A stretch of 64,000 bases of DNA from NCBI GenBank assembly GCA_049322715.1, contig JBMOQP010000030.1:1-64000 (forward strand). Reading direction: 5' to 3'. The notes under the pieces were generated by a model that saw only the letters and a program-made list of their open reading frames with translations, was not told the origin of the DNA and made no database searches. The stretch is from Thiofaba sp049322715 (GTDB lineage Bacteria > Pseudomonadota > Gammaproteobacteria > Halothiobacillales > Halothiobacillaceae). This document shows positions 41,784 to 49,855 of this stretch, in pieces. Numbering within the stretch: the stretch's first letter is position 1; the number at the start of each line of letters is the position of its first letter. Made by a program: the position numbers and the translations under genes.

Positions 41784-41867
41784 GGATGGGCGCCGTTGCA
41801 TGGTTGTCACCCGTCCGCCGAGCCTGACAGGCCTGATGCCTGCTGCAGCGCCCCTCGGCGGACGGGT
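41784..41867 (-). promoter_or_regulatory. S-adenosylhomocysteine (SAH) riboswitch
   Basis: On the minus strand, P1 is a perfect 13-bp helix (41866-41854 with 41822-41810, CCCGTCCGCCGAG/CTCGGCGGACGGG). Just inside is the conserved CGAGGGGCGCTGCAGC block, then a short P2 (CAGGC/GCCTG) and CAGGCTCG. Downstream, AACGGCGCCC (41797-41788) can pair its GCGCCC with GGGCGC (41853-41848), the family pseudoknot. The element lies directly upstream of ahcY, the usual target. The match is from memory of the consensus. Confidence 0.92.
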
Positions 41868-41875
41868 TATGTGGG

Positions 41876-43036
41876 TTACAGTCCGGCGGCCGCGCGCAGG
41901 GCATCCGCCTTGTCGGTCCGCTCCCAGGTGAATTCCGGCTCCTCGCGGCCGAAGTGTCCGTAGGCGGCGGTCTTCTGGTAGATCGGCTGGATCAGGTCGA
42001 GCATCTTGATGATGCCGTACGGGCGCAGGTCGAAGGTGTCGGCGACAATGTCGGCGATGCGGTCGTCATCGATGCGGCCGGTGCCGAAGGTGTCGACGGT
42101 GATCGAGGTCGGCTCGGCCACGCCAATGGCGTAGGAGACCTGGATCTCGCAGCGGTCGGCCAGGCCCGCGGCGACGATGTTCTTCGCCACGTAGCGGCCG
42201 GCGTAGGCTGCCGAGCGGTCGACCTTGGACGGGTCCTTGCCGGAGAAGGCGCCGCCGCCGTGACGGCCCATGCCGCCGTAGGTGTCGACGATGATCTTGC
42301 GCCCGGTCAGGCCGCAGTCGCCCACCGGGCCGCCGATGACGAACTGGCCAGTCGGGTTGATGTGGAACTTGGTGTCCTTGTGCAGCCACTCGGCGGGCAG
42401 GACGGGCTTGATGATGGTTTCCATCACCGCTTCCTGCAGGTCCTTGTAGGCGATGTCCGGGTTGTGCTGGGTGGACAGCACAACCGCATCGATGCCCACC
42501 GGCTTGCCGTCGCGGTAGCGGAAGCTGACCTGGCTCTTGGCGTCCGGGCGCAGCCAGGGCAGGGTGCCGTTCTTGCGCACCTTGGCCTGGCGCTTGACCA
42601 GGCGGTGAGCATAGGTGATCGGCGCCGGCATGAGCACGTCGGTCTCGTTGCAGGCAAAGCCGAACATCAGGCCCTGGTCGCCCGCGCCCTGCTCCTCGTT
42701 GACGATGCGGTCGACGCCCTGGGCGATGTCGGAGGACTGCTTGCCAATGGCGGACAGCACGCCGCAGGTACGGCCGTCGAAGCCGATCTCGGAACTGTCG
42801 TAGCCGATGTCGACGATGACCTTGCGCACCAGTTCGTCCAGGTCGACCCAGGCGGAGGTGGTCACCTCTCCGGCGAGCATGACGAAGCCGGTCTTCACCA
42901 GCGTTTCGCAGGCCACGCGGGCGTGCTTGTCCTGCGCCAGGATGGCGTCGAGGATGGCGTCGGAAATCTGGTCGGCGATCTTGTCCGGATGGCCCTCGGA
43001 CACGGATTCCGAGGTGAACACATAATCACGTTTCAT
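41876..43036 (-). CDS. metK: S-adenosylmethionine synthetase
   Basis: 386 residues. SESVSEGHPDKIADQISDAI at the N-terminus, GAGDQGLMFGFACNET, and GGAFSGKDPSKVDRSAAYAG are complete. It makes SAM from methionine and ATP. Ribosome site CAGGAG is 6 nt from the ATG. I see no SAM riboswitch in its leader; the upstream gap instead holds a long hairpin array (43143-43513). metK, ahcY and metF together form the methyl cycle. Confidence 0.98.
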   Translation of the reverse strand: MKRDYVFTSESVSEGHPDKIADQISDAILDAILAQDKHARVACETLVKTGFVMLAGEVTTSAWVDLDELVRKVIVDIGYDSSEIGFDGRTCGVLSAIGKQSSDIAQGVDRIVNEEQGAGDQGLMFGFACNETDVLMPAPITYAHRLVKRQAKVRKNGTLPWLRPDAKSQVSFRYRDGKPVGIDAVVLSTQHNPDIAYKDLQEAVMETIIKPVLPAEWLHKDTKFHINPTGQFVIGGPVGDCGLTGRKIIVDTYGGMGRHGGGAFSGKDPSKVDRSAAYAGRYVAKNIVAAGLADRCEIQVSYAIGVAEPTSITVDTFGTGRIDDDRIADIVADTFDLRPYGIIKMLDLIQPIYQKTAAYGHFGREEPEFTWERTDKADALRAAAGL

Positions 43037-43546
43037 CTGGCGCTCCTGGCGGCACGAGAGTCAAACCGCAGGATGATACCGCAAGCGCGTTTGCCCTGCC
43101 TATGAGGCTGGTGGGGGAGGGACAGGGAGGAAAACCAGGTTATTTCAAAAGGGCTGTCCTGCCCTTTTGAAACTCGCTTGGTCCCTCCTCTCAAGCCCTT
43201 GCGGCGTCCATGCCGCAAGGTCCTTCGGACTGCGGCTTTCGAGAGCGTCGCGGTACATGCCAACATCGTTGCATGGAGCAACGATGGAACGCTTTGCGTT
43301 CCCCGAAGGGCTGGGCACAGGGGCGTGCCCGGCCGCGACGGGCTCCGAAGATCAAGCACTTATCGTGCCTGATCTTCGTGGATGCCGACCATCCATGGTC
43401 GGCCCCCTTCGGGTTCGCCTTACGGCGAATCCCGATCCGTTCCCGACGGATCGGTCAAGCCATCCATGGCTTGCACCTTCAGGCTGTTTCAAAGGGCTTT
43501 GAAACAGCCTGAAACGCCGGCCCAGGGCCGGCGCGAGGAGGTGGGG
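43037..43546. other. 510-bp intergenic region filled by the hairpin array
   Basis: No credible coding sequence. About 106 bp next to metK holds its leader and probably its promoter, for which I see no convincing boxes. The rest is occupied by tandem hairpins (43143-43513), ending about 30 bp after the 3' end of the binding-protein gene. Confidence 0.85.
43143..43513. repeat. Array of at least 12 consecutive hairpins (composite repeat)
   Basis: Stems in order: 43143-43172 (12 bp, TTTCAAAAGGGC/GCCCTTTTGAAA), 43198-43219 (CTTGCGGC/GCCGCAAG), 43220-43230 (GTCC-TTC-GGAC), 43235-43246, 43264-43286 (CATCGTTGC/GCAACGATG), 43286-43302 (GGAACGC-TTT-GCGTTCC), 43302-43310, 43313-43330, 43346-43378 (CGAAGATCA/TGATCTTCG with inner GCAC/GTGC). 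Then a full A-B-C-D copy: 43384-43403, 43405-43413, 43414-43429, and 43432-43454 (CCGATCCGT-TCCCG-ACGGATCGG). Then another A at 43456-43473 (CAAGCC-ATCCAT-GGCTTG), and finally a 17-bp stem with a GG loop at 43478-43513. Confidence 0.92.
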
Positions 43547-44353
43547 TCAGTAGCCGTAGGTGCCCCGCAGTAGTTCGGCATGGCCCGCGTAAGTGGCGTT
43601 GGAGGCGGCTTCGAAGCCGTTGGTGTTGAGCATCTCCAGCATGGCGCGGCCCTCGGGGGTCTTGTCGGCCTGCAGCAGGGCGTTGCGCAGGCGTTCGCGG
43701 ACCTCCGGCGGCACGCTCGGGGCGGCGGCCACGGCCAGGTGCGGCAGCTGCTTGGAGGAGGTCACCACGTTCAGGTCGTCGTAGAGGATCGCAATGGGTG
43801 TGGGCACCAGGGCGGCCGCGACCTTGCCCTTGAGAACCATGTCGATGGCCTCCCGGGCGTTGTTGGCGTACTTGAAGTCGGGCAGGCGCATCGGGTTGGG
43901 GAACATCTGGAACAGCACCAGTGCGGACAGGTTGGGGGAGGCGATGGTGGCCACCGGCTTGCCGAGCAGTTCCTGAGGGTCGAGGATCGCGACATCGTTG
44001 CGGGTGACCAGCGACTGGCTGACGACCCCGGCAATCTTGGCGAGCACCGTGTAGTTTTGGCGCTGGACGAGGAAGTCGATCATCGGCGCGTTGTCGAAGA
44101 CGAACTCGTACCCCGCGCCCTTGCGCGTCACGTCCCAGTAGCCCAGGTAGGTGCTGTTGGTGACCAGCTCGACCGGGGTGCCGACACTCTTGCCGAGGTA
44201 GTCCGTCATCTTGGTGTATTCGGCCTTCATCTCTGCCTGCGGCAGGAAAGGCGGGACGGCGAGGCGGAAACCGGCGGCCTGCAGGCTGCTGGAAAGGCCG
44301 AGAAACAAGGCAGCCGCGAGGGAGATTGTGCGGGCATCGGGCAGGAGGCGCAT
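43547..44353 (-). CDS. Periplasmic substrate-binding protein, phosphonate/PhnD-like family
   Basis: 268 residues from ATG 44353 (MRLLPDARTISLAAALFLGL, signal peptide to about 27); a longer frame lacks a signal peptide at its start and is rejected. PhnD/TauA-like features: LAVPPFLPQAEMKAEYTKM, TDYLGKSVGTPVELVT, FDNAPMIDFLVQRQN, LGKPVATIASPNLSALVLFQ. Such proteins bind phosphonates, phosphite or similar ligands for ABC uptake, or act as solitary sensors. No ABC permease or ATPase is next to it, so the ligand and partner are unknown. Confidence 0.85.
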   Translation of the reverse strand: MRLLPDARTISLAAALFLGLSSSLQAAGFRLAVPPFLPQAEMKAEYTKMTDYLGKSVGTPVELVTNSTYLGYWDVTRKGAGYEFVFDNAPMIDFLVQRQNYTVLAKIAGVVSQSLVTRNDVAILDPQELLGKPVATIASPNLSALVLFQMFPNPMRLPDFKYANNAREAIDMVLKGKVAAALVPTPIAILYDDLNVVTSSKQLPHLAVAAAPSVPPEVRERLRNALLQADKTPEGRAMLEMLNTNGFEAASNATYAGHAELLRGTYGY

Positions 44354-44691
44354 GTTGTCGGTATCCTTTGCGTCGACATGGTGCAACAAGGCTGTAAATG
44401 TCGGGAATTTTCCCTGCATGGTCCATGTGATTTCACTGATGCGTCCATCAGGCACGCAAATGCGCGAGGGAATCGCCGAATAACTCGGCGATTCCCGTTT
44501 GGGGCAGGAGGCCCCCAACGCGAGTAACGACGCAAGTCGTTGATTCGCGGAGGCCGTAACAGCGTCGTCGGGCTCTCGACGGATCGGTGAATCCAGGGAT
44601 GGATTCCGCCGCGGACATGTGCCGCGACGCACCGAGCCGAAAAAATTCAGGGATGGATTTTTTCAGTGTTTACCGAAGTGAGACTTGATTC
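44354..44691. other. 338-bp divergent gap with leader and hairpin repeats
   Basis: About 115 bp next to the binding-protein gene is non-repetitive and should contain its promoter; I cannot point to firm boxes. The remaining part (44468-44664) is a composite hairpin repeat that ends 27 bp before the thioredoxin-like gene. No coding sequence is supported. Confidence 0.8.
44468..44664. repeat. Intergenic composite hairpin repeat upstream of the thioredoxin-like gene
   Basis: Hairpins: 44468-44496 (perfect 12-bp stem GGGAATCGCCGA/TCGGCGATTCCC), 44497-44519 (GTTTGGGGC/GCCCCCAAC), 44519-44549 (inner AACGAC-GCAA-GTCGTT), 44589-44606 (A type, GAATCCA-GGGA-TGGATTC), and 44639-44664 (A type in A/T-rich arms, GAAAAAAT/ATTTTTTC around TCAGGGATGG). 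The last one with its flank CAGTGTTTA is the inverted relative of 16285-16320. Confidence 0.85.
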
Positions 44692-45252
44692 ATGGTGCGA
44701 ATGACTACTCCCCAGGCCGAGCTTGGCTGGCCCGCTCCTGATTTCGACCTGCCCGGCGTGGACGGGCGTCGCTGGACGCTGGCGGACTGCCGCGGCGAGC
44801 GTGGCACCCTCGTCATGTTTATCTGCAACCACTGCCCCTACGTGCGGGCCATCCTCGACCGAATCATCCGTGACGCGCGCGAGCTGGCGGGGCACGGGGT
44901 GCGGTGCGTGGCGATCAGCGCCAACGATCCTGCGGCCTATCCGGAGGATTCGTTCGAGAACATGGTGCGGCTGGCGGGCGGCAGGGGGTTCCCTTTTCCC
45001 TACCTGTTCGACGAGTCCCAGGACGTGGCCCGTGCCTATGGTGCCGTCTGCACCCCGGACTTCTTCGGCTTCGACGCGGGCCTGCGCTTGCGTTACCGCG
45101 GCCGTCTGGATGAAAGCCGCAAGGAGCCGCAGCCCGGCGCCCGGCGCGAACTGTTCGAGGCGATGGCGCAGATTGCCCGCAACGGCGAGGGCCCCGCCGA
45201 GCAGTGGCCGAGCATGGGGTGCTCGATCAAATGGCGTGGGGACGGCGATTGA
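44692..45252 (+). CDS. Thioredoxin-fold (AhpC/TSA-like) redox protein
   Basis: 186 residues from ATG 44692; ATG 44701 is an alternative. Thioredoxin-like fold: LGWPAPDFDLPGVDGRRWTL, active-site CNHC (Cys45, Cys48) in VMFICNHCPYVRAI, then AISANDPAAYPEDSFENM and GAVCTPDFFGFD. This matches the cytoplasmic thioredoxin/peroxiredoxin-related family with a CxxC redox pair; the substrate is unknown. No signal peptide. It is 174 bp upstream of tkt and in the same direction. Confidence 0.88.
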   Translation: MVRMTTPQAELGWPAPDFDLPGVDGRRWTLADCRGERGTLVMFICNHCPYVRAILDRIIRDARELAGHGVRCVAISANDPAAYPEDSFENMVRLAGGRGFPFPYLFDESQDVARAYGAVCTPDFFGFDAGLRLRYRGRLDESRKEPQPGARRELFEAMAQIARNGEGPAEQWPSMGCSIKWRGDGD

Positions 45253-45295
45253 CATGCGGCGCAGGCTGCCCCGCCGGGGCGCCCGGGCGGTCAGG

Positions 45296-45324
45296 TTGCC
45301 CGATTCGGTGAACTGATGGAAAAT
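45296..45324 (+). promoter_or_regulatory. Weak candidate promoter for the tkt-fba cluster
   Basis: TTGCCC (45296-45301) and GAAAAT (45319-45324) are separated by 17 bp, about 100 bp before tkt. The -10 box is poor, so this is a suggestion only. The 174-bp gap otherwise contains GC-rich hairpin-prone sequence and the tkt ribosome site (TAGGAGA at about 45412). Confidence 0.3.
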
Positions 45325-45426
45325 GCCGGGCACATTTGTCCCTTCAGGGGCGCGCCTGCCCGCGACCCCGGGACCGCCTCGCCGGGGCAAGATTTCCTTT
45401 CTCAACATTCGTTTAGGAGACCCCGC

Positions 45427-47421
45427 ATGCCGACTCGTCGCGAGCTTGCGAATGCCATCCGTGCCCTCAGCATGGATGCGGTGCAGAAGGCCAAGTCCGG
45501 TCACCCGGGTGCCCCGATGGGCATGGCCGACATCGCCGAAGTCCTGTGGAACGGCCACATGAAGTACAACCCGGGCAATGCCAAGTGGGTTGATCGTGAC
45601 CGTTTCGTGCTGTCCAACGGCCACGGCTCCATGCTGATCTATTCCCTGCTGCACCTCACCGGTTTCGACCTCAGCATGGAAGACATCAAGAACTTCCGTC
45701 AGCTGCATTCCAAGACCGCGGGTCACCCCGAGTACGGCTATGCCGACGGCATCGAGACCACCACCGGTCCGCTGGGCCAGGGCATCACCAACGCGGTGGG
45801 CATGGCCATCGCCGAGCGCACCCTGGCGGCCCATTTCAATCGTCCGGGCCACACCATCGTCGATCACCATACCTATGTGTTCATGGGCGACGGCTGCCTG
45901 ATGGAAGGCCTGTCCCATGAAGCCGCCGCCATGGCCGGCACCCTGGGGCTCGGCAAGCTGATCGCCTTCTGGGATGACAATGACATCTCCATCGACGGCC
46001 ACATCAGCGACTGGATGGAGCGCGACGTCGCCGGACGCTTCGAGTCCTACAACTGGCACGTCATCCGCAACGTCGATGGCCATGACCCCGAGGCGGTCGA
46101 TGCCGCCATCCGCGCCGCCAAGGCCGTGACCGACAAGCCGTCCCTGATCTGCACCCGCACCATCATCGGCTACGGTTCGCCGAACCTGTGCGGCAGCCAC
46201 GACTGCCACGGCGCCCCGCTGGGCGAGGCCGAGATCGCCGCCGCGCGCGAATTCCTCAAGTGGCCGCACGCGCCGTTCGAGATTCCGGCCGAGATCTATG
46301 CCGGCTGGGATCACCGCGCGAAGGGTGCGAAGGACGAGGCGGAGTGGACCGCCCGCTTCGATGCCTACGCCGCCGAGTACCCGGAGCTGGCCGCCGAGTT
46401 CACCCGCCGCATGGCAGGCGAGCTGCCGGCCAACTTCGTCGCCGAGATGGACAAGTTCATCGCCAAGGTCCAGGCCGAGATGCCGAACATCGCATCCCGC
46501 AAGGCCTCGCAGAACGCCATCGAGGCCATGGGTCCGCTGCTGCCGGAAATGTTCGGCGGTTCCGCAGACCTGACCGGTTCCAACCTGACCAACTGGTCCG
46601 GTACCGTCAAGGTCAACCATGACAACGCCAACGGCAACTACATCTCCTGGGGCGTGCGCGAGTTCGGCATGGCCCACATGATCAACGGCATGGTCCTGCA
46701 CGGCGGCTTCAAGGTCTACGGCGCGACCTTCCTGATGTTCATGGAGTTCATGCGCAACGCCCTGCGCATGTCCGCCCTGATGAAGATCCCGACCATCTAC
46801 GTCTACACCCACGACTCCATCGGTCTGGGCGAGGACGGCCCGACCCACCAGCCGGTCGAGCAGATCGCCACCATGCGCATGATCCCGCGCTTCCACACCT
46901 GGCGTGCCTGCGACGCGATCGAATCCGCCGTGTCCTGGAAGATGGCCATGCTGCGCCAGGACGGTCCGACTGCGCTGATCTTCTCCCGCCAGAACCTCAA
47001 GCCGATGGCGCGCACCCCCGAGCAGGTCAAGCTGATCGAGAAGGGCGGCTACGTGCTGAAGGACTGCGCCGGTACCCCGGACCTGATCATCATCGGTACC
47101 GGCTCCGAAGTGGAACTGGCCATGAACGCCGCCGAGGCGCTGGAGGCCAAGGGCAAGAAGGTCCGCGTCGTCTCCATGCCGTCCACCTGCGTGTTCGACA
47201 CCCAGGACAAGGCCTATCGTGACTCCGTGCTGATCCCGGGCGTCAAGCGCGTGGCCGTCGAAGCCGGCGTGACCGCCTTCTGGCGCAAGTACGTCGGTCT
47301 GGACGGCGGCGTCGTGGGCATCGACACCTTTGGCGAATCCGCGCCGGCGGGCGAGCTGTTCAAGCAGTTCGGCTTCACCGTCGAGAACGTGGTCAAGACC
47401 TGCGAGTCCGTGCTGGCCTGA
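45427..47421 (+). CDS. tkt: Transketolase
   Basis: 664 residues from ATG 45427 (MPTRRELANAIRALSMDAVQ) after TAGGAGA; an upstream in-frame extension lacks family similarity. Features: SGHPGAPMGMADIAEVLWN, TGPLGQGITNAVG, the thiamine diphosphate site MGDGCLMEGLSHEAA, and HDSIGLGEDGPTHQPVEQ. It moves two-carbon units in the pentose phosphate and Calvin cycles. It heads tkt-gap-pgk-pyk-fba, an order shared with carbon-fixing relatives, but no RuBisCO or phosphoribulokinase is in the window. Confidence 0.98.
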   Translation: MPTRRELANAIRALSMDAVQKAKSGHPGAPMGMADIAEVLWNGHMKYNPGNAKWVDRDRFVLSNGHGSMLIYSLLHLTGFDLSMEDIKNFRQLHSKTAGHPEYGYADGIETTTGPLGQGITNAVGMAIAERTLAAHFNRPGHTIVDHHTYVFMGDGCLMEGLSHEAAAMAGTLGLGKLIAFWDDNDISIDGHISDWMERDVAGRFESYNWHVIRNVDGHDPEAVDAAIRAAKAVTDKPSLICTRTIIGYGSPNLCGSHDCHGAPLGEAEIAAAREFLKWPHAPFEIPAEIYAGWDHRAKGAKDEAEWTARFDAYAAEYPELAAEFTRRMAGELPANFVAEMDKFIAKVQAEMPNIASRKASQNAIEAMGPLLPEMFGGSADLTGSNLTNWSGTVKVNHDNANGNYISWGVREFGMAHMINGMVLHGGFKVYGATFLMFMEFMRNALRMSALMKIPTIYVYTHDSIGLGEDGPTHQPVEQIATMRMIPRFHTWRACDAIESAVSWKMAMLRQDGPTALIFSRQNLKPMARTPEQVKLIEKGGYVLKDCAGTPDLIIIGTGSEVELAMNAAEALEAKGKKVRVVSMPSTCVFDTQDKAYRDSVLIPGVKRVAVEAGVTAFWRKYVGLDGGVVGIDTFGESAPAGELFKQFGFTVENVVKTCESVLA

Positions 47422-47504
47422 GCCAGTCGTACCGAACGGGACGGCGGCCGAGCGTCGCCGGCCCGCGACAAAATTCCAATGATCCGTCACAGGAGCAAGT
47501 AAAA

Positions 47505-48503
47505 ATGGCAATCCGCGTTGGTATCAACGGCTTCGGCCGCATCGGTCGCATGGTGTTCCGTGCCGCTGCCCAGGACTTCCCGGAAATCGAAATCGTCGCG
47601 ATCAACGACCTGCTCGAGCCGGACTACCTGGCCTACATGCTCAAGCACGACTCCGTGCACGGCCGCTTCAAGGGCGACGTCTCCGTCGAAGGCAACTTCA
47701 TGGTCGTCAACGGCAAGAAGATCCGCCTGACCGCCGAGCGTGATCCGGCCAACCTGAAGTGGGACGAAGTCGGCGTCGACGTTGTCGTCGAGTCCACCGG
47801 CTTCTTCCTGACCGAAGAGTCCTGCCAGGCCCACATCAAGGCCGGCGCCAAGAAGGTGGTCCAGTCCGCCCCGTCCAAGGACGCCACCCCGATGTTCGTC
47901 TACGGCGTGAACCACAAGACCTACGCCGGCCAGGCCATCATCTCCGCCGCTTCCTGCACCACCAACGGCCTGGCGCCGATGGCCAAGGTGCTGAACGACA
48001 CCTTCGGCATCAAGCGTGGCCTGATGACCACCGTGCACGCCGCCACCGCCACCCAGAAGACCGTCGACGGCCCGTCCTCCAAGGACTGGCGCGGCGGTCG
48101 CGGCATCCTGGAGAACATCATCCCGTCCTCCACCGGCGCCGCCAAGGCCGTGGGCGTGGTGCTGCCGGAACTGAAGGGCAAGCTGACCGGCATGGCCTTC
48201 CGCGTTCCGACCTCCGACGTGTCCGTCGTTGACCTGACCGTCGAGCTGAGCAAGGAAGCCACCTACGCCGATATCTGCGCCGCCATGAAGGCCGCCTCCG
48301 AAGGCGAACTGAAGGGCGTGCTGGGCTACACTGAGGACGCGGTTGTCTCCACCGACTTCCGCGGCGTGAGCGCCCCGTCCGTGTTCGACGCCACCGCCGG
48401 CATCATGCTCGACCCGACCTTCGTCAAGCTGGTTGCCTGGTACGACAACGAGTACGGCTACACCTGCAACCTGATGCGCATGGTTCGCCATATCGCTCAG
48501 TAA
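47505..48503 (+). CDS. gap: Glyceraldehyde-3-phosphate dehydrogenase, type I
   Basis: 332 residues. NAD site VGINGFGRIGRMVFRAA, DLLEPDYLAYMLKHDSVHGRF, catalytic Cys in SAASCTTNGLAPMAKVLND, and ending WYDNEYGYTCNLMRMVRHIA. Interconverts GAP and 1,3-bisphosphoglycerate. Ribosome site CAGGAG before the ATG. A likely terminator hairpin follows, so pgk may also have its own promoter. Codon use is strongly biased (highly expressed), like its neighbours. Confidence 0.97.
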   Translation: MAIRVGINGFGRIGRMVFRAAAQDFPEIEIVAINDLLEPDYLAYMLKHDSVHGRFKGDVSVEGNFMVVNGKKIRLTAERDPANLKWDEVGVDVVVESTGFFLTEESCQAHIKAGAKKVVQSAPSKDATPMFVYGVNHKTYAGQAIISAASCTTNGLAPMAKVLNDTFGIKRGLMTTVHAATATQKTVDGPSSKDWRGGRGILENIIPSSTGAAKAVGVVLPELKGKLTGMAFRVPTSDVSVVDLTVELSKEATYADICAAMKAASEGELKGVLGYTEDAVVSTDFRGVSAPSVFDATAGIMLDPTFVKLVAWYDNEYGYTCNLMRMVRHIAQ

Positions 48504-48509
48504 TCCGCA

Positions 48510-48549
48510 GGGATGAAGAGGGGGGCAGGCTCCCCCTTTTTTCCATCCC
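48510..48549 (+). terminator. Probable intrinsic terminator after gap
   Basis: Stem AGGGGG/CCCCCT (48519-48524 with 48532-48537) followed by a run of six T (48537-48542), enclosed by an outer GGGATG/CATCCC pair (48510-48515 with 48544-48549). It starts 7 bp after the gap stop. Confidence 0.65.
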
Positions 48550-48556
48550 GGGAGCC

Positions 48557-48585
48557 ATCGGTTAAGCCCCGTCGACTTAACCGAT
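48557..48585. repeat. Perfect 10-bp stem hairpin between gap and pgk
   Basis: ATCGGTTAAG (48557-48566) pairs with CTTAACCGAT (48576-48585), loop CCCCGTCGA. It resembles the dispersed stems in length, but has none of the fixed A or D loop sequences, so membership of the family is uncertain. Confidence 0.6.
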
Positions 48586-48622
48586 TGTTTCCACGTCTTT
48601 GCCCGTATTGAAGGAGAACGAC

Positions 48623-49801
48623 ATGTCCGTCATCAAGATGACCGATCTCGATCTGGCCGGTAAGCGCGTACTGATCCGCGCCGACCTCAACGTCCCCGTC
48701 AAGGACGGCAAGGTCACCTCGGATGTCCGCATCCGCGCAACCATGCCGACCATCGAGCACGCGCTGAAGGCCGGCGCCAAGGTCATGGTCATGTCGCACC
48801 TGGGCCGTCCGACCGAGGGCGAGTACAGCGAGGAGAATTCCACCAAGCCGGTCGCCGAGCACATGAGCAAGCTGCTGGGCAAGCCGGTGCGTCTGGTCAA
48901 GGACTACCTCGACGGCGTCGAAGTCGCCGCCGGCGAGGTCGTGCTGTTCGAGAACGTCCGCTTCAACGTGGGCGAGAAGAAGAACGCCGATGACCTGGCC
49001 AAGAAGTACGCCGCCCTGTGCGACGTGTTCGTGATGGACGCCTTCGGCACCGCCCACCGCGCCGAGGGCTCCACCCACGGCGTGGCCAAGTACGCCCCGA
49101 TCGCCTGCGCCGGCCCGCTGCTCGCCGGCGAGCTCGAGGCCCTGGGCAAGGCCCTGCAGGCCCCGGCCCGCCCGCTGGCCGCCATCGTCGCCGGCTCCAA
49201 GGTCTCCACCAAGCTGACCATCCTCGACTCCATGTCCGAGAAGGTCGACAACCTGATCGTTGGCGGTGGCATCGCCAACACCTTCATGCTGGCGGCGGGC
49301 CTTCCGATCGGCAAGTCGCTGGCCGAGCCGGATCTGGTCGCCGAAGCCAAGAAGATCATGGACAAGATGGCTGCCCGAGGCGCCACCGTGCCGGTCCCGG
49401 TCGACGTGGTCTGCGCCAAGGAGTTCTCCCCGACTGCCGAGGCCACCGTCAAGGACGTGGCTGACGTGGCCGACGACGACATGATCCTCGATATCGGTCC
49501 CAAGACCGCCGCCATGCTGGCCGACAGTCTCAAGGCCGCCGGCACCATCGTCTGGAACGGCCCGGTCGGCGTGTTCGAGTTCGACCAGTTCGGCAACGGC
49601 ACCAAGACCCTGGCCATGGCGATCGCCGAATCCAAGGCCTTCTCCATCGCCGGTGGCGGCGACACCCTGGCTGCGGTTGACAAGTACGGCATCGCGGACA
49701 AGGTCAGCTACATCTCCACCGGCGGCGGCGCCTTCCTCGAATTCCTCGAGGGCAAGGTCCTGCCGGCGGTCGCGATCCTGGAAGAGCGCGCCAAGGGTTG
49801 A
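48623..49801 (+). CDS. pgk: Phosphoglycerate kinase
   Basis: 392 residues from ATG 48623 (MSVIKMTDLDLAGKRVLIRA) after GAAGGAG. RADLNVPVKDGKV, SHLGRPTEGEY, FENVRFNVGEKKN, DAFGTAHRAEGSTHG and the nucleotide loop GGGDTLAAVDKYGI are all present. ATP-forming step of glycolysis, reversible for gluconeogenesis or the Calvin cycle. It lies 120 bp after gap, beyond the terminator-like hairpin, and 54 bp before pyk. Confidence 0.98.
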   Translation: MSVIKMTDLDLAGKRVLIRADLNVPVKDGKVTSDVRIRATMPTIEHALKAGAKVMVMSHLGRPTEGEYSEENSTKPVAEHMSKLLGKPVRLVKDYLDGVEVAAGEVVLFENVRFNVGEKKNADDLAKKYAALCDVFVMDAFGTAHRAEGSTHGVAKYAPIACAGPLLAGELEALGKALQAPARPLAAIVAGSKVSTKLTILDSMSEKVDNLIVGGGIANTFMLAAGLPIGKSLAEPDLVAEAKKIMDKMAARGATVPVPVDVVCAKEFSPTAEATVKDVADVADDDMILDIGPKTAAMLADSLKAAGTIVWNGPVGVFEFDQFGNGTKTLAMAIAESKAFSIAGGGDTLAAVDKYGIADKVSYISTGGGAFLEFLEGKVLPAVAILEERAKG

Positions 49802-49855
49802 TCCCTTTCCCTGGCCAAGGATGGCCTTCACTCCCTGTCTGAGAGTTGTATACGC

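Noticed and set aside
43037..43142. SAM riboswitch in the metK leader
   Set aside because: I find none of the SAM-I or SAM-II consensus blocks in the about 105 bp before metK.
43143..43513. CRISPR array
   Set aside because: Palindromes differ in sequence and length and are contiguous, with no constant repeat, unique spacers or cas genes.
45316..45426. Upstream start for tkt adding 37 residues
   Set aside because: No ribosome site, no similarity to transketolase, and a good TAGGAGA site before ATG 45427.
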